This document shows positions 18,601 through 26,355 of a DNA stretch of 64,000 nt, piece after piece. The position numbers and the translations under genes are program-made. The notes under the pieces are model-generated. The model worked only from the letters and a program-made list of their open reading frames with translations. It did no database searches and was not told the origin of the DNA. How positions within the stretch are numbered: the stretch's first letter is position 1; the number at the start of each line of letters is the position of its first letter. Source of the stretch: Streptomyces sp. BK239 (GTDB lineage Bacteria > Actinomycetota > Actinomycetes > Streptomycetales > Streptomycetaceae); contig NZ_SHKS01000004.1 in NCBI RefSeq assembly GCF_004217285.1, forward strand, positions 372,001 to 436,000. Direction: 5' to 3'.

Positions 18601-18689
18601 GGACCGCACCTTCCGTAGGGGCCCGTGGTCCGCGCACACGACCGCACGTACCGCACGGGGCCGGGGTCCGCACAGGACCGCACGTCCCG
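18601..18689 (+). repeat. Three 15-bp repeats upstream of cvnA
   Basis: GGACCGCACCTTCCG (18601), CGACCGCACGTACCG (18639) and GGACCGCACGTCCCG (18675) lie 38 and 36 bp apart in the 226-bp gap before cvnA. The shared core is GACCGCACnTnCCG. Regular spacing ahead of an operon makes a regulator-binding array possible. Confidence 0.45.
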
Positions 18690-18710
18690 ACGACTCCGAG
18701 CGAGGAGGCC

Positions 18711-21596
18711 ATGCGCACACCCCGGAGCACCCCCATGGGCGATGCCGAGCCGCCACCCCCCGCGCGCGGCCGCCGCGCCCATGCCGGACCGCCCGCCGAC
18801 GAAGGCCCGGACGGGCAGGCGGGAACACCGGCGACCGCGGCCCTCACACGCGCGGGACGCCGACGGCTCCGTCCGCGCACCGTCCGCGCCAAGATCGTCT
18901 GCCTGCTGATGGTGCCGGTCGTCTCCCTGCTGGCCCTGTGGGCGTACGCCACCGTCAGCACCGCCCAGGACATCTCCCGACTGCGCCAGGTGCAGCGCGT
19001 GGACGCACAGCTCCGCACCCCCGTCACGGACGCGGTCGCGGCGCTGCAGACCGAGCGGGCCGCCGCCGTGCGCCATGCGACCCGCCCCGCCGCCGCACAG
19101 GAGGCCGAGCTGAAGGAGCTCGGGGAGCGGACGGACCGTGCGGTGGCCAGGCTCAGGCTCGGCGACGACGGCACTGTGGCCGACGGTCAGGAGCTGCCCG
19201 CCGATGTCGCCCGACGCCTGGAGGCGTTCGTCTCCAAGGCGGAGGCACTGCCCGCCCTGCGGACCACCGTGATCGACGGCGACGCGGACTGGGACGAGGT
19301 CTACGGGACCTACACCCGGACGATTTCGGCCGCCTTCTCCGTCGGTGGCTCCCTCTCCGGCATTCAGGACGCCGAACTCGGCTCCGACGCACGCGTGCTG
19401 CTCGAATTCAGCCGAGCCGGAGAGGCGCTGGCCCAGGAGGACGTCGTTCTCGGCAGCGCGCGTCTGGCCGGCAGCCTCGACGGCGCACGGCTGCGCCTGT
19501 TCGCCGGAGCCGTCGACACGCGCCGCGCCCTCACCGAGTCGGCCACGGCCGACCTCGGTCGCCCTGAGCGCGCGGCCTGGCGAAACCTGTCCACCAGCGG
19601 CGCGTACGCCGTCGTGAACGCCGCCGAGGACAGGGTGCTCGCGGCGGAGCCCGGCGCCCCGGCCGTCGCCGCCGCACCCGAGACGGCCTGGCGCCAGGCA
19701 CACGCGCGCGTACAGGACGGCATGCGGGCCGTCGAGGCGGATGCCGCGCGCCGGGTCGCCGAGCGTGCCGACCCGTTCACCCGCGGCCTGCTCACCCCGG
19801 CCGGCGCGGCCGTGCTGCTCGGTCTCGCCGCCGTCGCCGCCTCGCTCGTCATCTCGGTGCGCATCGGCCGCGCCCTCGTCGTCGAACTGGTCGGCCTGCG
19901 CAACAGCGCCCTGGAGATCGCCCGGCGCAAACTCCCCGAGGCCATGCGCAGACTCCGCGCCGGCGAGGAGATCGACGTGCGTGCCGAGGCGCCGCCCGGG
20001 GCGCCCGCCGAGGACGAGACCGGCCAGGTCGCCGAGGCGCTGGCCACCGTCCACCGTGCCGCCCTCAAGGCCGCCGTGGAACGTGCCGAGCTGGCCAGCG
20101 GCATCTCCGGGGTGTTCGTCAACCTCGCCCGCCGCAGCCAGATCCTCGTCCACCGCCAGCTCAGTCTCCTGGACAGCATGGAGCGCCGCTCGGACGACCC
20201 GGACGAGCTCAGCGACCTGTTCCGGCTCGACCACCTCACCACGCGCATGCGGCGTCACGCCGAGAGCCTGATCATCCTCTCCGGGGCGGCCCCCGGCCGG
20301 GCCTGGCGGATGCCGGTGTCACTGACCAACGTCGTCCGTGCCGCCGTCTCCGAGGTCGAGGACTACGCGCGCGTGGAGGTGGGCCGACTCCCGGAGGCGT
20401 CGGTCGACGGCGCCGCCGTCGCCGACCTCACCCACCTCCTGGCCGAACTCGTGGAGAACGCGGCCCAGTTCTCGCCCCCGCACACACGCGTACGCGTCAC
20501 CGGCGAGCCCGTCGGCAACGGCTACGCCCTGGAGGTGGAGGACCGGGGACTGGGCATGGGCAAGGAGACCCTCGCGCAGGCCAACCGGCGCATCGCCCAG
20601 TCCCAGGCCCTCGACCTGTTCGACAGCGACCGGCTCGGACTGTTCGTCGTCAGCAGGCTCGCCGCCCGCCATGACGTCAGGGTGCACCTGCGGACCTCGC
20701 CCTACGGCGGCACCACGGCGGTCGTCCTGCTGCCGACCGCCCTGCTGCACGGCGGCAACCCGGAACGCCCCGCCCACGAGGCGGCCGACGCGGGACAACC
20801 CGAGGAACGCGCCTACGCGCGCGTGCCCGGTGCCGAGCGGCACCGGGAGGCCGTGCCCGCGACCGCCGAACGACCGGCTCTGACAGCCTCCGCCCATACG
20901 GCCTCCGCCCATACGGCCCCCGCGGAGGCTCCCGCCGGCCGGGCCGCCGCCGAGCCGGGGGAAGCCGACACCCCACCTTCCGGGGTCACCGCCTTGCGCC
21001 TGCACCGCCCACCGGACGACCCGGGTGCCCCGGACGGACCGGACGGACCGCGCGGACCGGCCGCAGGACACTCCGGAGGGCGCCTGGCCGGGCCGTCCGC
21101 GAGAGCCGTTGGGCGACGTCAGCCCGAACCGCCCGCGGGACCCTCCGGGGGACGTCAGTCCGAACCGCCCGCGGGACCCTCCGGGGGACGTCAGTCCGAA
21201 TCGCCCGCCGGACCGTTCAGGGGACCTCACGCCGGGCCACCCGCGAGGCCGTCGGACGGCCCTCATGCCGGGGCACCCGCGCGCCCGACCCCGGGGGGAC
21301 AGGCCGAACCACCCGCCGCCGGGCCGTCCAGAGGACAGACCGCCGGATCGGACGACCTCCCGCGCCGGGTACGGCAGGCGAGTCTGGCCCCGCAACTGCG
21401 CAGGTCACCGACCGAGGACCCCGCCGGGGCGGCACCCGGCCGACACAGCGGCGAGCGGCGCACCCCCGAACTCGTACGCGACCGGATGGCCGCCTACCAG
21501 GACGGCTGGGCGCGCGGCGGCGGCAGGCGACCCGGCCGCGATGCCACCCCGGACCCCGAACCGGGCAGCGAAAGCAGCGAAGGAGATTCCGCATGA
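18711..21596 (+). CDS. cvnA: Conservon sensor kinase-like protein CvnA
   Basis: 961-residue membrane protein, head of a cvnABCD operon. A Pro/Arg-rich N-terminus precedes a transmembrane helix (~62-84, CLLMVPVVSLLALWAYATV). A large extracellular nitrate-sensor-like helical domain follows, then a second helix (~362-386, AAVLLGLAAVAASLVIS), a HAMP-like linker and a HATPase domain with ENAAQFSPPHTRVRV (N box), DRGLGMG and GLFVVSRLAARHDVRV. No phosphoacceptor histidine block is obvious, as is usual for CvnA. The last ~280 residues are Pro/Gly-rich and disordered, with 12-residue tandem repeats. The ATG at 18711 follows GCGAGGAGG. It should form a complex with CvnB-D at the membrane. Confidence 0.95.
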   Translation: MRTPRSTPMGDAEPPPPARGRRAHAGPPADEGPDGQAGTPATAALTRAGRRRLRPRTVRAKIVCLLMVPVVSLLALWAYATVSTAQDISRLRQVQRVDAQLRTPVTDAVAALQTERAAAVRHATRPAAAQEAELKELGERTDRAVARLRLGDDGTVADGQELPADVARRLEAFVSKAEALPALRTTVIDGDADWDEVYGTYTRTISAAFSVGGSLSGIQDAELGSDARVLLEFSRAGEALAQEDVVLGSARLAGSLDGARLRLFAGAVDTRRALTESATADLGRPERAAWRNLSTSGAYAVVNAAEDRVLAAEPGAPAVAAAPETAWRQAHARVQDGMRAVEADAARRVAERADPFTRGLLTPAGAAVLLGLAAVAASLVISVRIGRALVVELVGLRNSALEIARRKLPEAMRRLRAGEEIDVRAEAPPGAPAEDETGQVAEALATVHRAALKAAVERAELASGISGVFVNLARRSQILVHRQLSLLDSMERRSDDPDELSDLFRLDHLTTRMRRHAESLIILSGAAPGRAWRMPVSLTNVVRAAVSEVEDYARVEVGRLPEASVDGAAVADLTHLLAELVENAAQFSPPHTRVRVTGEPVGNGYALEVEDRGLGMGKETLAQANRRIAQSQALDLFDSDRLGLFVVSRLAARHDVRVHLRTSPYGGTTAVVLLPTALLHGGNPERPAHEAADAGQPEERAYARVPGAERHREAVPATAERPALTASAHTASAHTAPAEAPAGRAAAEPGEADTPPSGVTALRLHRPPDDPGAPDGPDGPRGPAAGHSGGRLAGPSARAVGRRQPEPPAGPSGGRQSEPPAGPSGGRQSESPAGPFRGPHAGPPARPSDGPHAGAPARPTPGGQAEPPAAGPSRGQTAGSDDLPRRVRQASLAPQLRRSPTEDPAGAAPGRHSGERRTPELVRDRMAAYQDGWARGGGRRPGRDATPDPEPGSESSEGDSA
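21115..21222 (+). repeat. 36-bp tandem repeats inside cvnA
   Basis: About three units beginning GACGTCAG at 21115, 21151 and 21187, each 36 bp, encode 12-residue repeats of the type GRQSEPPAGPSG. The first two are almost identical, so copy number may vary between strains. Confidence 0.8.
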
Positions 21597-22030
21597 TCCA
21601 GGACCCGAGCACGAGACCGGCCGGCCGCTCCGGTGAACTCGACTGGCTGCTGGACGACTTGGTGATGCGCGTCAGCGAGGTGCGGCACGCGGTCGTGTTG
21701 TCCAACGACGGCCTCGCCGTGGGCTCCTCCAGCGGCCTCAGCCGCGAGGACGCCGAACATCTCTCCGCCGTGGCCTCCGGATTCCACAGCCTCGCCAAGG
21801 GCGCCGGCCGCCACTTCGGCGTCGGGGGCGTCCGGCAGACCATGGTCGAGATGGACGACGGCTTCCTGTTCGTGGCCGCCGCGGGCGACGGCTCCTGCCT
21901 CTCCGTCCTCACCGCCGTGACCGCCGACATCGGTCTGGTCGGCTACGAGATGGCACGGCTGGTCAAACGCGTCGGCGAGCACCTCTACACGCCGCCGCGA
22001 TTCTCCTCGCGGCCGCCCACCGCCGGCTGA
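21593..22030 (+). CDS. cvnB: Roadblock/LC7-domain protein CvnB
   Basis: 145 residues. In conservons this small dynein-light-chain-like protein scaffolds the GTPase CvnD and probably stimulates it. Roadblock features are LDWLLDDLVMRVSEVRHAVVLSNDGLAVG, DAEHLSAVASGFHSLAKGAGRHFG and MVEMDDGFLFVAAAGDGS. Its ATG overlaps the cvnA stop codon (ATGA), so translation is coupled. It is closely similar to the orphan roadblock protein at 23740. Confidence 0.95.
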   Translation: MIQDPSTRPAGRSGELDWLLDDLVMRVSEVRHAVVLSNDGLAVGSSSGLSREDAEHLSAVASGFHSLAKGAGRHFGVGGVRQTMVEMDDGFLFVAAAGDGSCLSVLTAVTADIGLVGYEMARLVKRVGEHLYTPPRFSSRPPTAG

Positions 22031-22046
22031 GGCGAGAGAGCGACCC

Positions 22047-22463
22047 GTGCGGATGACCGAGGACCCAGCCGCCGCGCTGAACGAACAGGGCAGCCGGTGG
22101 TACGACAGCGAGGCCGGGCCGATCGTCCGCCCCTACGCCATGACCGGCGGACGGACGAGATCCGGCCCCGCCGGAGTCGACTTCGACCTGATCGCCCTGA
22201 TCACCCCGTGTCCCGGCGGAGCCGACGCCGGTGACACCGGGCTCGGCCCGGAACACCGGACCCTCGTCGACCTGTGCCGTGCGGAGACGCAGTCCGTCGC
22301 GGAACTCGCCGCCGGCGCCGACCTGCCCGTGGGCGTCGTACGGGTCCTCCTCGGCGACCTGCTGGAACGCGGCCGCGTCACGGTCAGCCGCCCGGTGCCG
22401 CCCGCGCAGCTTCCCGACGAGCGGATCCTGCGCGAGGTCATCGCGGGGCTGCGGGCCCTGTAG
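22047..22463 (+). CDS. cvnC: DUF742 protein CvnC
   Basis: 138 residues, third conservon gene. The DUF742 core is visible: WYDSEAGPIVRPYAMTGGRTR, DLIALITP, LGPEHRTLVDLCRAETQSVAELAAGADLPVGVVRVLLGDLLERG. The second part has winged-helix character, which fits a possible DNA- or protein-binding role in the complex. GTG at 22047 or ATG at 22053 could start it; both follow GAGAGAG. It lies 16 bp downstream of cvnB. Confidence 0.94.
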   Translation: MRMTEDPAAALNEQGSRWYDSEAGPIVRPYAMTGGRTRSGPAGVDFDLIALITPCPGGADAGDTGLGPEHRTLVDLCRAETQSVAELAAGADLPVGVVRVLLGDLLERGRVTVSRPVPPAQLPDERILREVIAGLRAL

Positions 22464-22523
22464 ACGAACGCGGCGCCCGATCCCGAAACCCACCGACCGA
22501 CACCGTCCTGAGAGAAGTGATCC

Positions 22524-23129
22524 ATGGTCCCCGAGCACTCCGAGGCCACGGGCGGCGACACGGCCGCGCTGGCGTTGAAGATCCTGGTCGCCGGCGGTTT
22601 CGGCGTGGGCAAGACCACGCTGGTGGGTGCGGTCAGCGAGATCAAGCCGCTGCGCACCGAGGAACTCCTGAGCGAAGCGGGCCAGTCGGTGGACGACACC
22701 GACGGCGTGGACCAGAAGGTCACGACGACCGTCGCCATGGACTTCGGCCGGATCACCATCCGCTCCGGTCTCTCCCTGTACCTGTTCGGCACCCCGGGCC
22801 AGGACCGCTTCTGGTTCCTGTGGGACGAACTGTCACAGGGGGCGCTGGGCGCGGTGGTCCTCGCCGACACGCGACGCCTGGCCGACTGCTTCCCGGCCGT
22901 CGACTACTTCGAGCACCGGCACATCCCGTTCGTGGTGGCCGTCAACTGCTTCACGGGAGCGCGCGCTTACGCAGCCCCCGAGGTCTCCCGCGCCCTCGAC
23001 CTCGACGAGGGCACCCCCGTCGTGATGTGCGACGCGCGTGACCGGGCCTCGGGGAAGGAGGTGCTGATCCAACTCGTCGAGTACGCCGGGCGGATGCACG
23101 CCGCCCGGCTGCTCGACTCCGTGAGCTGA
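22524..23129 (+). CDS. cvnD: Small GTPase-like ATP/GTP-binding protein CvnD
   Basis: 201 residues, the G-protein of the conservon. Walker A/G1 is GGFGVGKTTLVGAVSE (~residues 20-35), the switch region DFGRITI leads to LYLFGTPGQDRFWFLWDEL (G3-like), and the base-recognition motif NKxD is replaced by AVNCF (VVAVNCFTGA), as is usual for this MglA-like family. GTP/GDP cycling is expected, controlled by CvnB. It ends the operon; the next gene is convergent. Confidence 0.95.
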   Translation: MVPEHSEATGGDTAALALKILVAGGFGVGKTTLVGAVSEIKPLRTEELLSEAGQSVDDTDGVDQKVTTTVAMDFGRITIRSGLSLYLFGTPGQDRFWFLWDELSQGALGAVVLADTRRLADCFPAVDYFEHRHIPFVVAVNCFTGARAYAAPEVSRALDLDEGTPVVMCDARDRASGKEVLIQLVEYAGRMHAARLLDSVS

Positions 23130-23160
23130 CGACTTACGCCACGACCGGGTACCCGCCCGG

Positions 23161-23196
23161 TCTCAGTCGGCCATGGCTGCTCTCAGTCGGCCACGG
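23161..23196. repeat. 20-bp-period duplication over the end of the PPOX gene
   Basis: TCTCAGTCGGCCATGG (23161) recurs as TCTCAGTCGGCCACGG (23181). The second copy holds the stop codon of the PPOX gene and the first lies just beyond it, so a small tandem duplication has doubled the 3' end. Confidence 0.6.
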
Positions 23197-23611
23197 CCGA
23201 CTGCGCCAGGACCTTGTCGATCGTGACCCGGACGAGGAGTTCGCCGGGGACGCCGTTGCGCGCGCCGTACTCCTCGGCGCGCTTTTCACCCATGTAGCGC
23301 GCCGCGATGCGCGTCGCCCAGTGGCGCACCTCGTCGACATCTTCGGAGATGCCGGCGTTGCCCTGCAGCACCACGAAGTCGAACGGCGGCCGGTCGTCGT
23401 CCACGCACAGCGCGACCCGGCCGTCCCGCGCCAGATTGCGCCCCTTCACCGTGCCCTTGCCCGTGTTGAACACCAGCTCGTCCCCGTCGAGCAGGAACCA
23501 GATGGGCGCCACGTGCGGACTGCCGTCCGCACGGACGGTCGACAGTTTCCCGGTGCGGGTGCCGTGTGAGACGAACGCCCGCCATTCCTCATCGGTCATC
23601 TTGTGTGCCAT
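23183..23611 (-). CDS. PPOX-class F420-dependent oxidoreductase
   Basis: 142-residue split-barrel flavin/deazaflavin enzyme. Family marks are GKLSTVRADGSPHVAPIWFLLDGDELVFNTGKGTVKGRNL and RVALCVDDDRPPFDFVVLQG, which match the actinobacterial F420-binding PPOX subfamily (Rv1155-like). The reaction is probably reduction of a small molecule with F420H2; the substrate is unknown. The ATG at 23611 follows AAGGAG. It is convergent with cvnD and divergent from the orphan roadblock gene. Confidence 0.9.
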   Translation of the reverse strand: MAHKMTDEEWRAFVSHGTRTGKLSTVRADGSPHVAPIWFLLDGDELVFNTGKGTVKGRNLARDGRVALCVDDDRPPFDFVVLQGNAGISEDVDEVRHWATRIAARYMGEKRAEEYGARNGVPGELLVRVTIDKVLAQSAVAD

Positions 23612-23739
23612 GACCCCATACTCCTTGCCCGTCGGGCGATGGTGGGGAAGGCTGGCGGACAGGCTCTCGGGGCCGCGGGCGTGCCCGCGCCCCGGCAGGG
23701 GGACACGACACGGGGCACGTGACAGGGGGAGACGCTGAC

Positions 23740-24153
23740 ATGGCGCAGAAGCAGGGGCTGGGGTGGCTGCTGGACGATCTGACCGATCGGGTCGGTCACG
23801 TCCGTCACGCGCTGGTCCTGTCCAACGACGGGCTGGTGGCGGGCGCGAGTACGGGGCTGCGCCGCGAGGACGCCGAGCACCTCGCGGCGGTCTCGTCCGG
23901 CTTGCACAGTCTCGCCAAGGGTTCCGGGCGGCACTTCGGCGCGGGCCAGGTGCGTCAGACGATGATCGAGTTCGACGACGCGTTGCTGTTCGTCACCGCG
24001 GCCGGAACCGGAAGCTGCCTGTGCGTGCTCAGCGGCGCGGAGGCCGACATGGGACAGATCGCCTACGAGATGGCTCTGCTCGTCAACCGGGTCGGAGAAC
24101 ACCTGACCGTCGACGCACGCCGACCCGGGTCGGCACCGTACACGGACCTCTGA
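23740..24153 (+). CDS. Orphan roadblock/LC7 protein (CvnB paralogue)
   Basis: 137 residues and near-collinear with CvnB: LGWLLDDLTDRVGHVRHALVLSNDGLVAG, RREDAEHLAAVSSGLHSLAKGSGRHFG, MIEFDDALLFVTAAGTGS. No cvnA, C or D partner lies beside it, so it may be a stray duplicate or may serve the conservon 2 kb away. ATG 23740 is chosen over the upstream GTG because AGGGGGAGA sits at the right distance. Confidence 0.92.
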   Translation: MAQKQGLGWLLDDLTDRVGHVRHALVLSNDGLVAGASTGLRREDAEHLAAVSSGLHSLAKGSGRHFGAGQVRQTMIEFDDALLFVTAAGTGSCLCVLSGAEADMGQIAYEMALLVNRVGEHLTVDARRPGSAPYTDL

Positions 24154-24190
24154 CCTGCGCTTTCCGCGACTTTCGGGGAGTTTTCCTCAG

Positions 24191-24199
24191 TTATCCACA
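24191..24199 (+). other. Isolated DnaA-box-like 9-mer
   Basis: TTATCCACA matches the DnaA-box consensus exactly and is unusual for such GC-rich sequence. It stands alone, about 90 bp before the next start codon, so it is not an origin. It might be a DnaA-titrating or regulatory site, or chance. Confidence 0.35.
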
Positions 24200-24290
24200 G
24201 GCTTGCCGCGATCTGCGTGAATCCGGATACGGTTTTTCCCAGGCCACCGCGGACGGCGCGGGGGCACCGTACTCCACGGGGGAGACGACC

Positions 24291-25289
24291 ATGTCCGGTC
24301 ACACCGTCATGCCGGCGCACGCTCCGGCCCGCAGCCTCAGTCGTGCGGCACGAGAACTGGGTCTGAAGCGCAGCGAGTCCGATCTCGCCGTGAACCTCGG
24401 GCGTATCAGGACCGTGCCCGACGAGGGCGGCGGGGGCCGCCGGGTGGCGTGCGCCGAGATCGACCGGCTGCTGCGGTCGCCCGGCTTTCCCGAGACGTTG
24501 GCCGACAGCGTCCGGGCCGTCGGCACCACCGGGGGCGCTCAGATCGTGGGGGTGCCGCCCGCTCGTTTCACCCGCCTGGCAAAGGTGGGGCTGGTGGTGC
24601 CGGTGAAGTTTTACCTCAACCGCTATCGAGCTGTCGTATGGCTGTATCTGGCCGAGGAACTGCGCCAGTTCGCGCAGGACGGGAACAACGCGTTCCTGCT
24701 TTCGGGGCGCACGCCCGACTGGATCCGGGGGCAGTTGGCGGCCGGGCAGGACCTGAGGCCCCGCAACTGGCGAGGACGCCATCTGGGCTTCCTCCTGCGG
24801 CAGGCCGAGGGCCCGTGGCAGCAGGCGGGAGCACTGGCCGCGTTCCTCGCCCCGGCGCAGGTCGCGGAGATCGTCAGCGATCCCTACGAACGAAGCCACC
24901 TGAACCGCTTCCGGCCCGCGCCGCCCGCACACGGGGCGCCGGGATCACCGGCCGCGCATCTAGTCGAGAAGATCACGACAGCGGACGATCCCGACGAGAT
25001 CGGCTGGTTGAGGTCCGACCTGGTCCGGGCACTGGAGGAGGCCCGAACCGACGAGCCGGCGCCACGCCCGGCGAACATCTCCACACCCACGCCCTTCCCG
25101 GCGAAGGCCACCCCACCGGAAGCCGACCCGGCGGTCGTCACCGCATCGGGGCCCGCGCCGCAGAGCGGCACCGCACCGGTGCCGGTCGCCACTCCGGCAC
25201 CCACATCGGTGGAGCGAGTGACGACGCCCGACGAGCGGCGGAACTCGCGCGGCGGTCTGCTCGGGTGGCTTCGCCGCAGAGGCGCATGA
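24291..25289 (+). CDS. DUF6397-like protein with repeated helix-turn-helix-type segments
   Basis: 332 residues. The N-terminal ~250 residues are well conserved in character (SLSRAARELGLKRSESDLAVNLGRIRTV; VGVPPARFTRLAKVGLVVPVKFYLNRYRAVVWLYLAEEL), reading like two MerR/excisionase-type helical modules that could bind DNA. The C-terminal ~90 residues are Pro/Ala-rich and disordered, ending LLGWLRRRGA, a possible amphipathic membrane-touching helix. DUF6397 is my best recollection of the family name, not a search result. ATG 24291 follows CGGGGGAG. Confidence 0.7.
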   Translation: MSGHTVMPAHAPARSLSRAARELGLKRSESDLAVNLGRIRTVPDEGGGGRRVACAEIDRLLRSPGFPETLADSVRAVGTTGGAQIVGVPPARFTRLAKVGLVVPVKFYLNRYRAVVWLYLAEELRQFAQDGNNAFLLSGRTPDWIRGQLAAGQDLRPRNWRGRHLGFLLRQAEGPWQQAGALAAFLAPAQVAEIVSDPYERSHLNRFRPAPPAHGAPGSPAAHLVEKITTADDPDEIGWLRSDLVRALEEARTDEPAPRPANISTPTPFPAKATPPEADPAVVTASGPAPQSGTAPVPVATPAPTSVERVTTPDERRNSRGGLLGWLRRRGA

Positions 25290-25373
25290 ACAGCGCTGTC
25301 CCGCCCCGGTCGATCCGAGATCAGCCCTTCCGAGATCAGTCGTTCCGAGACCCACCACGCTGAGACCGTCGGC

Positions 25374-26240
25374 CTACAGAGTGCGGAAGAGGCCCTCCTG
25401 CACGACGGACACCAGCAGGCGTCCCTGAACGTCGTAGATCCGCCCGCGGGCCAGACCGCGCCCGCCCGTCGCGATCGGCGACTCCTGGTCGTACAGGAAC
25501 CACTCGTCCGCGCGGAACGGCCGATGGAACCACATCGCGTGGTCCAACGACGCCATGTCGAAGTTCCGCGGCCCCCACAGCGGTTCGACGGGAAGTCGGA
25601 CAGCGTCCAGGAGCGTCATGTCGCTGGCGTACGTCAACGCGCAGGTGTGCACGAGCGGGTCGTCTCCCAGCGGACCGACAGCGCGCATCCACACCGCGCT
25701 GCGCGGCTCGGCGTCCTTGATCTCCTCGGGCTTCCAGCGCAGCCCGTCGGCGTACCGGATGTCGAAGGGCTGGCGGCGCGCCATCCGCTCCAACTGCTCG
25801 GGCAGCGCGCCCAGGTGCTCCCGGACCTCCTCGGTGACCGTAGGCAGGGACTCCGGGTCCGGCACTTCCCGGGCCGGCGGCAGCTGGTGCTCGAAAGGAC
25901 CTTCCTCAGGTTTGTGAAAGGAGGCGGTGAGATTGAAGATCGTGCGGCCCTGCTGCACGGCGGTGACCCGGCGCGTCGTGAACGAGCGCCCGTCCCGCAC
26001 CCGCTCGACCTGGTACACGATCGGCACGCCCGGCCGGCCCGGACGCAGGAAGTACGCGTGCAGCGAGTGCACGGGCCGGTCCCCGTCCGTGGTGCGGCCG
26101 GCCGCGACCAGTGCCTGGCCGGCCACCTGGCCGCCGAAGACCCGCTGGAGGGACTCGTGCGGGCTGCGGCCGCGGAAGATGTTGACCTCGATCTGCTCCA
26201 GGTCGAGCAGGTCGACGAGCCTCTCGGCGGGATTCGTCAT
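25374..26240 (-). CDS. tesB: Acyl-CoA thioesterase II
   Basis: Hydrolyses medium- and long-chain acyl-CoA to free fatty acid and CoA. 288 residues with a double-hotdog fold: RVFGGQVAGQALVAAGRT, SLHAYFLRPGRPGVPIVYQVERVRDGRSF and, in the second half, SLDHAMWFHRPFRADEWFLYDQESP (catalytic Asp region) and GRGLARGRIYDVQGRLL. Length fits TesB. ATG 26240 is preceded by AGGAGAAG; the longer frame runs back into the helicase gene. It is probably co-oriented with, but separate from, the helicase 115 bp upstream. Confidence 0.95.
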   Translation of the reverse strand: MTNPAERLVDLLDLEQIEVNIFRGRSPHESLQRVFGGQVAGQALVAAGRTTDGDRPVHSLHAYFLRPGRPGVPIVYQVERVRDGRSFTTRRVTAVQQGRTIFNLTASFHKPEEGPFEHQLPPAREVPDPESLPTVTEEVREHLGALPEQLERMARRQPFDIRYADGLRWKPEEIKDAEPRSAVWMRAVGPLGDDPLVHTCALTYASDMTLLDAVRLPVEPLWGPRNFDMASLDHAMWFHRPFRADEWFLYDQESPIATGGRGLARGRIYDVQGRLLVSVVQEGLFRTL

Positions 26241-26355
26241 CGGTGCGCTTCTCCTGTGCCTGCTCCGGCGCCTTGTTCCGCGCCTGCTTGCGACCTTGTT
26301 CCTGACCGTGTTCCGGCGCGTGCCCCGGCATCCCGGCGGGCGACCGGTCCGGTGC

